Shown: piece by piece, positions 6,803-9,139 of the stretch
Position numbering within the stretch: position 1 is the stretch's first letter
Layout of the letters: each line of letters opens with the position of its first letter
Source: an uncultured Bacteroidota bacterium
GTDB taxonomy: Bacteria; Bacteroidota; Bacteroidia; Flavobacteriales; Flavobacteriaceae
Direction of reading: 5' to 3'
DNA length: 9,139 nt
Assembly: GCA_903819815.1 (NCBI GenBank)
Contig: CAIJFC010000262.1
Coordinates: 1-9,139 of the forward strand
The notes under the pieces: generated by a model
Seen by the model: the letters and a program-made list of their open reading frames with translations, nothing else
Database searches by the model: none
Told to the model about the DNA's origin: nothing
Translations under genes and position numbers: made by a program

Positions 6803-7447
6803 TTATGAATGTTTAACCGCGATAGATTCTAATACACTCGCTGCATTTTTACATTTGTCAGTAGCCGATTCTAAAACCGAAAGTACTTCTTTGTACTTGA
6901 TGATGTTTTTAGCATCCGTTTCATTTTCAAACAATTCAGAAACTGCTTTATCATAAACATTATCCGATTTATTTTCTAACTTGTTGATTCTAGCACAAGC
7001 GTCAGTGATATTTTTTATATTCTTGAAATTTCTTAATTCTCTAACCGCAATATCAATATTTTGACACGCTTCAAGATTTATTTCAGTTAATTTTCTAATC
7101 GATTTAGTGATTTTATCAACTTGGTACAATTTCATTCTGCTAGCAGCACCATTCAAATTTCCAGCTACCGTATCAATTGCTGTAATTAATAAATAAATGT
7201 CTTCTCTATCAAATGGAGTGATGAAATTTCTACTTAATTCTAAATTGGTTTGACGAGTTATGTCTTCAATTTTGCTTTCCAAATCAGTCATTTTTTGAAA
7301 AATATTCTCACGTTCTTTTAAAGGAGCGTTAACCGCTTCATGAAGTTCTGTTGCAATTAAAATCAAATTTTTTGAAGCTTCTTCAAATAATGGAAAAAAC
7401 TTTTTGTCTTTAGGAATTAAAAACTGAAAAATACTATTCGCATTCAT
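6803..7447 (-). CDS. DUF47/PhoU-like phosphate transport regulator
   Basis: A 214-residue, mostly helical protein of the DUF47 family (TIGR00153-like), distant relatives of PhoU. Such proteins are commonly encoded next to PiT transporters and are thought to control them. Visible features are an N-terminal FxxLIPKDKKFFPLF segment, the FITPFDREDI motif (75-84), which is highly conserved in the family, and two acidic helix motifs, KLENKSDNVYD (156-166) and LESATDKCK (192-200), with E-x-x-x-D spacing (E158/D162, E193/D197). In PhoU proteins such motifs bind metal clusters. There is no signal peptide or membrane segment, so it is cytoplasmic and may dock on PiT at the membrane. It is the first gene of the two-gene unit. 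Regulation of PiT is inferred from family and context. Confidence 0.9.
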   Translation of the reverse strand: MNANSIFQFLIPKDKKFFPLFEEASKNLILIATELHEAVNAPLKERENIFQKMTDLESKIEDITRQTNLELSRNFITPFDREDIYLLITAIDTVAGNLNGAASRMKLYQVDKITKSIRKLTEINLEACQNIDIAVRELRNFKNIKNITDACARINKLENKSDNVYDKAVSELFENETDAKNIIKYKEVLSVLESATDKCKNAASVLESIAVKHS

Positions 7448-7700
7448 AACTTAATATTTATTTATTTAAAGTACAAATATATCTATTCAATGTTATCTTA
7501 ACGTTAACAAATAGAAATTAATACTGAAATTTATAATTTATAAATTAATTACAACACCATGGAGAGAAAACAAAAATATACTTTTTTAATAAATTAAAAA
7601 CATTTGGGAATAATTATAAAATTGTAAACCTATAATACCAATTATTACCTTCATTTTAGTAATTTAGCATATTAATTTACAACAGAATTTTAATAATCAT
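7448..7700. other. AT-rich divergent intergenic region
   Basis: 253 bases between the phosphate unit and the carboxylase gene. No open frame here looks like a real gene. It holds the DUF47 -7 box (7474-7481), a TTAACGTTAA palindrome (7498-7507) nested in TGTTA/TAACA arms (7491-7509), a 12-bp palindrome AATTTATAAATT (7535-7546), and distant inverted arms TTGTAAA (7622-7628) and TTTACAA (7676-7682). No convincing promoter for the rightward gene was found; TAATTTAG at 7660-7667 misses the -7 consensus at one base and has no -33 partner. Confidence 0.6.
7474..7481 (-). promoter_or_regulatory. -7 box of the DUF47-PiT unit
   Basis: The minus strand reads TATATTTG, an exact TAnnTTTG match, 26 bases before the DUF47 ATG. 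A TTTG occurs 26 bases further upstream, longer than the usual 17-23 base spacing, so the -33 element is uncertain. Confidence 0.45.
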
Positions 7701-9139
7701 ATGGATATTAATTTCAATAAAAACGAAGATCACAACAAATTATTGATCACCGATTTAAAGCAAAAATTTGCTAAAATAAAATTAGGTGGTGGAGAAAAGC
7801 GTATCGAAAAATTGCATGGCGAAGGCAAAATGACAGCCCGTGAACGCATTGATTATTTGCTTGACGCCAATGCAAAAAATATTGAAATTGGAGGTTTCGT
7901 AGGTTATGGGATGTATGAAGAACATGGCGGTTGTCCGTCGGGAGGGGTTGTAGTAAAAATTGGATATATTAAAGGAAAACAATGCGTGGTTGTTGCTAAT
8001 GATGCAACAGTAAAAGCGGGTGCTTGGTTTCCAATTACAGCTAAAAAGAATTTAAGAGCCCAAGAAATTGCAATGGAAAATCGTTTACCAATAATCTATT
8101 TGGTAGATTCTGCTGGTGTTTATTTGCCTTTGCAAGATGAAATATTTCCTGATAAAGAACATTTTGGACGAATTTTCAGAAATAATGCACAGATGAGTAG
8201 CATGGGAATTACACAAATTGCCGCCGTTATGGGAAGTTGCGTTGCTGGTGGAGCCTATCTTCCAATCATGAGTGACGAAGCCATGATTGTGGATAAAACG
8301 GGTAGTATCTTTTTAGCAGGAAGTTATTTGGTGAAAGCTGCAATCGGTGAAGCTATTGATAATGAAACACTTGGAGGAGCAACAACCCATTGTGAAATTT
8401 CAGGAGTTACCGATTATAAAGCTAAAGATGATAAAGACGCTTTAGACCGAATTAAAAATATTGTTTCAAAAATTGGTGATTTTGATAAAGCAGGTTTCAA
8501 CAGAGAAAAATCACAAAAACCAGCATTTGACGAAAAAGAAATCTACGGGATTTTACCAAAAGCAAGAAACGAACAATACGATATGAATGAAATTATCAAG
8601 CGATTGGTTGATAATTCTGAATTCGATACTTATAAAGACGGTTACGGACAAACTATAATTACAGGTTATGCCAGAATTGATGGTTGGGCCGTTGGGATTG
8701 TCGCTAATCAAAGAACCGTTTTAAAAACTAAAACAGGTGAAATGCAGTTTGGTGGGGTGATTTATTCCGATTCCGCTGATAAAGCAACCCGATTTATTGC
8801 CAATTGCAACCAGAAAAAAATTCCGTTAGTTTTTATTCAAGATGTAACTGGATTTATGGTAGGTTCAAAATCAGAACACGGAGGAATTATTAAAGATGGG
8901 GCAAAAATGGTCAATGCCGTTGCCAATTCTGTAGTTCCTAAATTCACTGTTATTGTAGGAAATTCTTATGGAGCAGGGAATTATGCCATGTGTGGAAAAG
9001 CCTACGATCCGCGTCTGATGCTGGCTTGGCCAACCGCGCAAATTGCCGTTATGGGTGGAGCACAGGCTGCCAAGGTGTTGCTTCAGATCGAGGTAAGTGC
9101 CTTGAAGGCCAAAGGCAAGGAGATTAACGCCGATGACGA
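7701..9139 (+). CDS. Acyl-CoA carboxylase, carboxyltransferase (beta) subunit, 3' end cut off
   Basis: The frame is open from ATG 7701 to the window edge: 479 codons plus two bases, about 60 short of the family's usual 535-545. The product is a biotin-dependent acyl-CoA carboxylase beta subunit that moves CO2 from carboxybiotin to an acyl-CoA. The N-half (about 30-285) holds KMTARERIDYLLD, EEHGGCPSGGVV, VVANDATVKAGAWFP and the oxyanion-hole stretch GSCVAGGAYLP (179-188). The C-half (about 290 onward) holds QDVTGFMVGSKSEHGG, GNSYGAGNYAMCGKAYDPR (420-438) and WPTAQIAVMGG (443-453). DSAGVYLPLQDEIFPDKEHFG and the GSIFLAGSYLVKAA block resemble methylcrotonyl-CoA carboxylase beta more than propionyl-CoA carboxylase beta, but the substrate cannot be settled. 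The biotin-carrying alpha subunit is not in the window. The last ~140 bases differ in base composition from the rest of the gene. Confidence 0.92.
   Translation, partial: MDINFNKNEDHNKLLITDLKQKFAKIKLGGGEKRIEKLHGEGKMTARERIDYLLDANAKNIEIGGFVGYGMYEEHGGCPSGGVVVKIGYIKGKQCVVVANDATVKAGAWFPITAKKNLRAQEIAMENRLPIIYLVDSAGVYLPLQDEIFPDKEHFGRIFRNNAQMSSMGITQIAAVMGSCVAGGAYLPIMSDEAMIVDKTGSIFLAGSYLVKAAIGEAIDNETLGGATTHCEISGVTDYKAKDDKDALDRIKNIVSKIGDFDKAGFNREKSQKPAFDEKEIYGILPKARNEQYDMNEIIKRLVDNSEFDTYKDGYGQTIITGYARIDGWAVGIVANQRTVLKTKTGEMQFGGVIYSDSADKATRFIANCNQKKIPLVFIQDVTGFMVGSKSEHGGIIKDGAKMVNAVANSVVPKFTVIVGNSYGAGNYAMCGKAYDPRLMLAWPTAQIAVMGGAQAAKVLLQIEVSALKAKGKEINADD

Noticed and set aside
7622..7682. TTGTAAA / TTTACAA inverted arms as a terminator or mobile-element end
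   Set aside because: Seven-base AT-rich arms 47 bases apart are expected by chance in such DNA; there is no T-run, duplication or transposase nearby.
7782..7982. Minus-strand 66-codon open frame
   Set aside because: It lies antisense inside the carboxylase gene, whose own frame is strongly supported by conserved motifs.

Overview
The window looks like chromosomal DNA of a flavobacterium or close relative (Bacteroidota, Flavobacteriia). The DNA is AT-rich. None of the nine gene starts has a Shine-Dalgarno sequence, and several genes are preceded by the TAnnTTTG -7 element of this phylum. The protein families (PUR/DUF3276, a cyclophilin-FKBP fusion, PiT with a DUF47 partner, a Bacteroidota-type acyl-CoA carboxylase) fit the same group. 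I see no rRNA, tRNA, CRISPR array, insertion sequence or phage gene. This is ordinary core-genome content with a few notable details.

Layout. 1-147 (+): tail of an ABC transporter ATPase. 209-589 (+): a PUR-family nucleic-acid-binding protein. This gene converges on a small haem c lipoprotein gene (643-1014, -) across a shared hairpin terminator. Upstream on the minus strand are a cyclophilin-FKBP double prolyl isomerase (1107-2039) and a low-specificity threonine aldolase (2126-3151). An 80-bp divergent gap separates the aldolase from prfB (3232-4330, +), which is read through a programmed +1 frameshift at an in-frame TGA. An LpxD-type acyltransferase follows (4400-5395, +) and ends in a second bidirectional terminator. 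Opposite it is a two-gene phosphate unit on the minus strand: DUF47/PhoU-like regulator (6803-7447), then PiT transporter (5449-6774). After a 253-bp AT-rich gap, an acyl-CoA carboxylase carboxyltransferase subunit (7701 onward, +) runs off the end of the window.

How the genes work together. The only clear functional unit is the DUF47-PiT pair for phosphate uptake. prfB and lpxD may share a transcript (69-bp gap, no terminator seen) but are functionally unrelated (translation termination; lipid A synthesis). The others are independent housekeeping genes.

Most notable points: (1) prfB keeps a perfect AGGAGG frameshift stimulator in a genome that otherwise shows no Shine-Dalgarno sites; (2) one polypeptide carries two unrelated prolyl isomerase domains, both with their active-site residues; (3) base composition and codon choice change abruptly in about the last 140 bases, inside the carboxylase gene, which could be a real recombination or an assembly-edge artefact.
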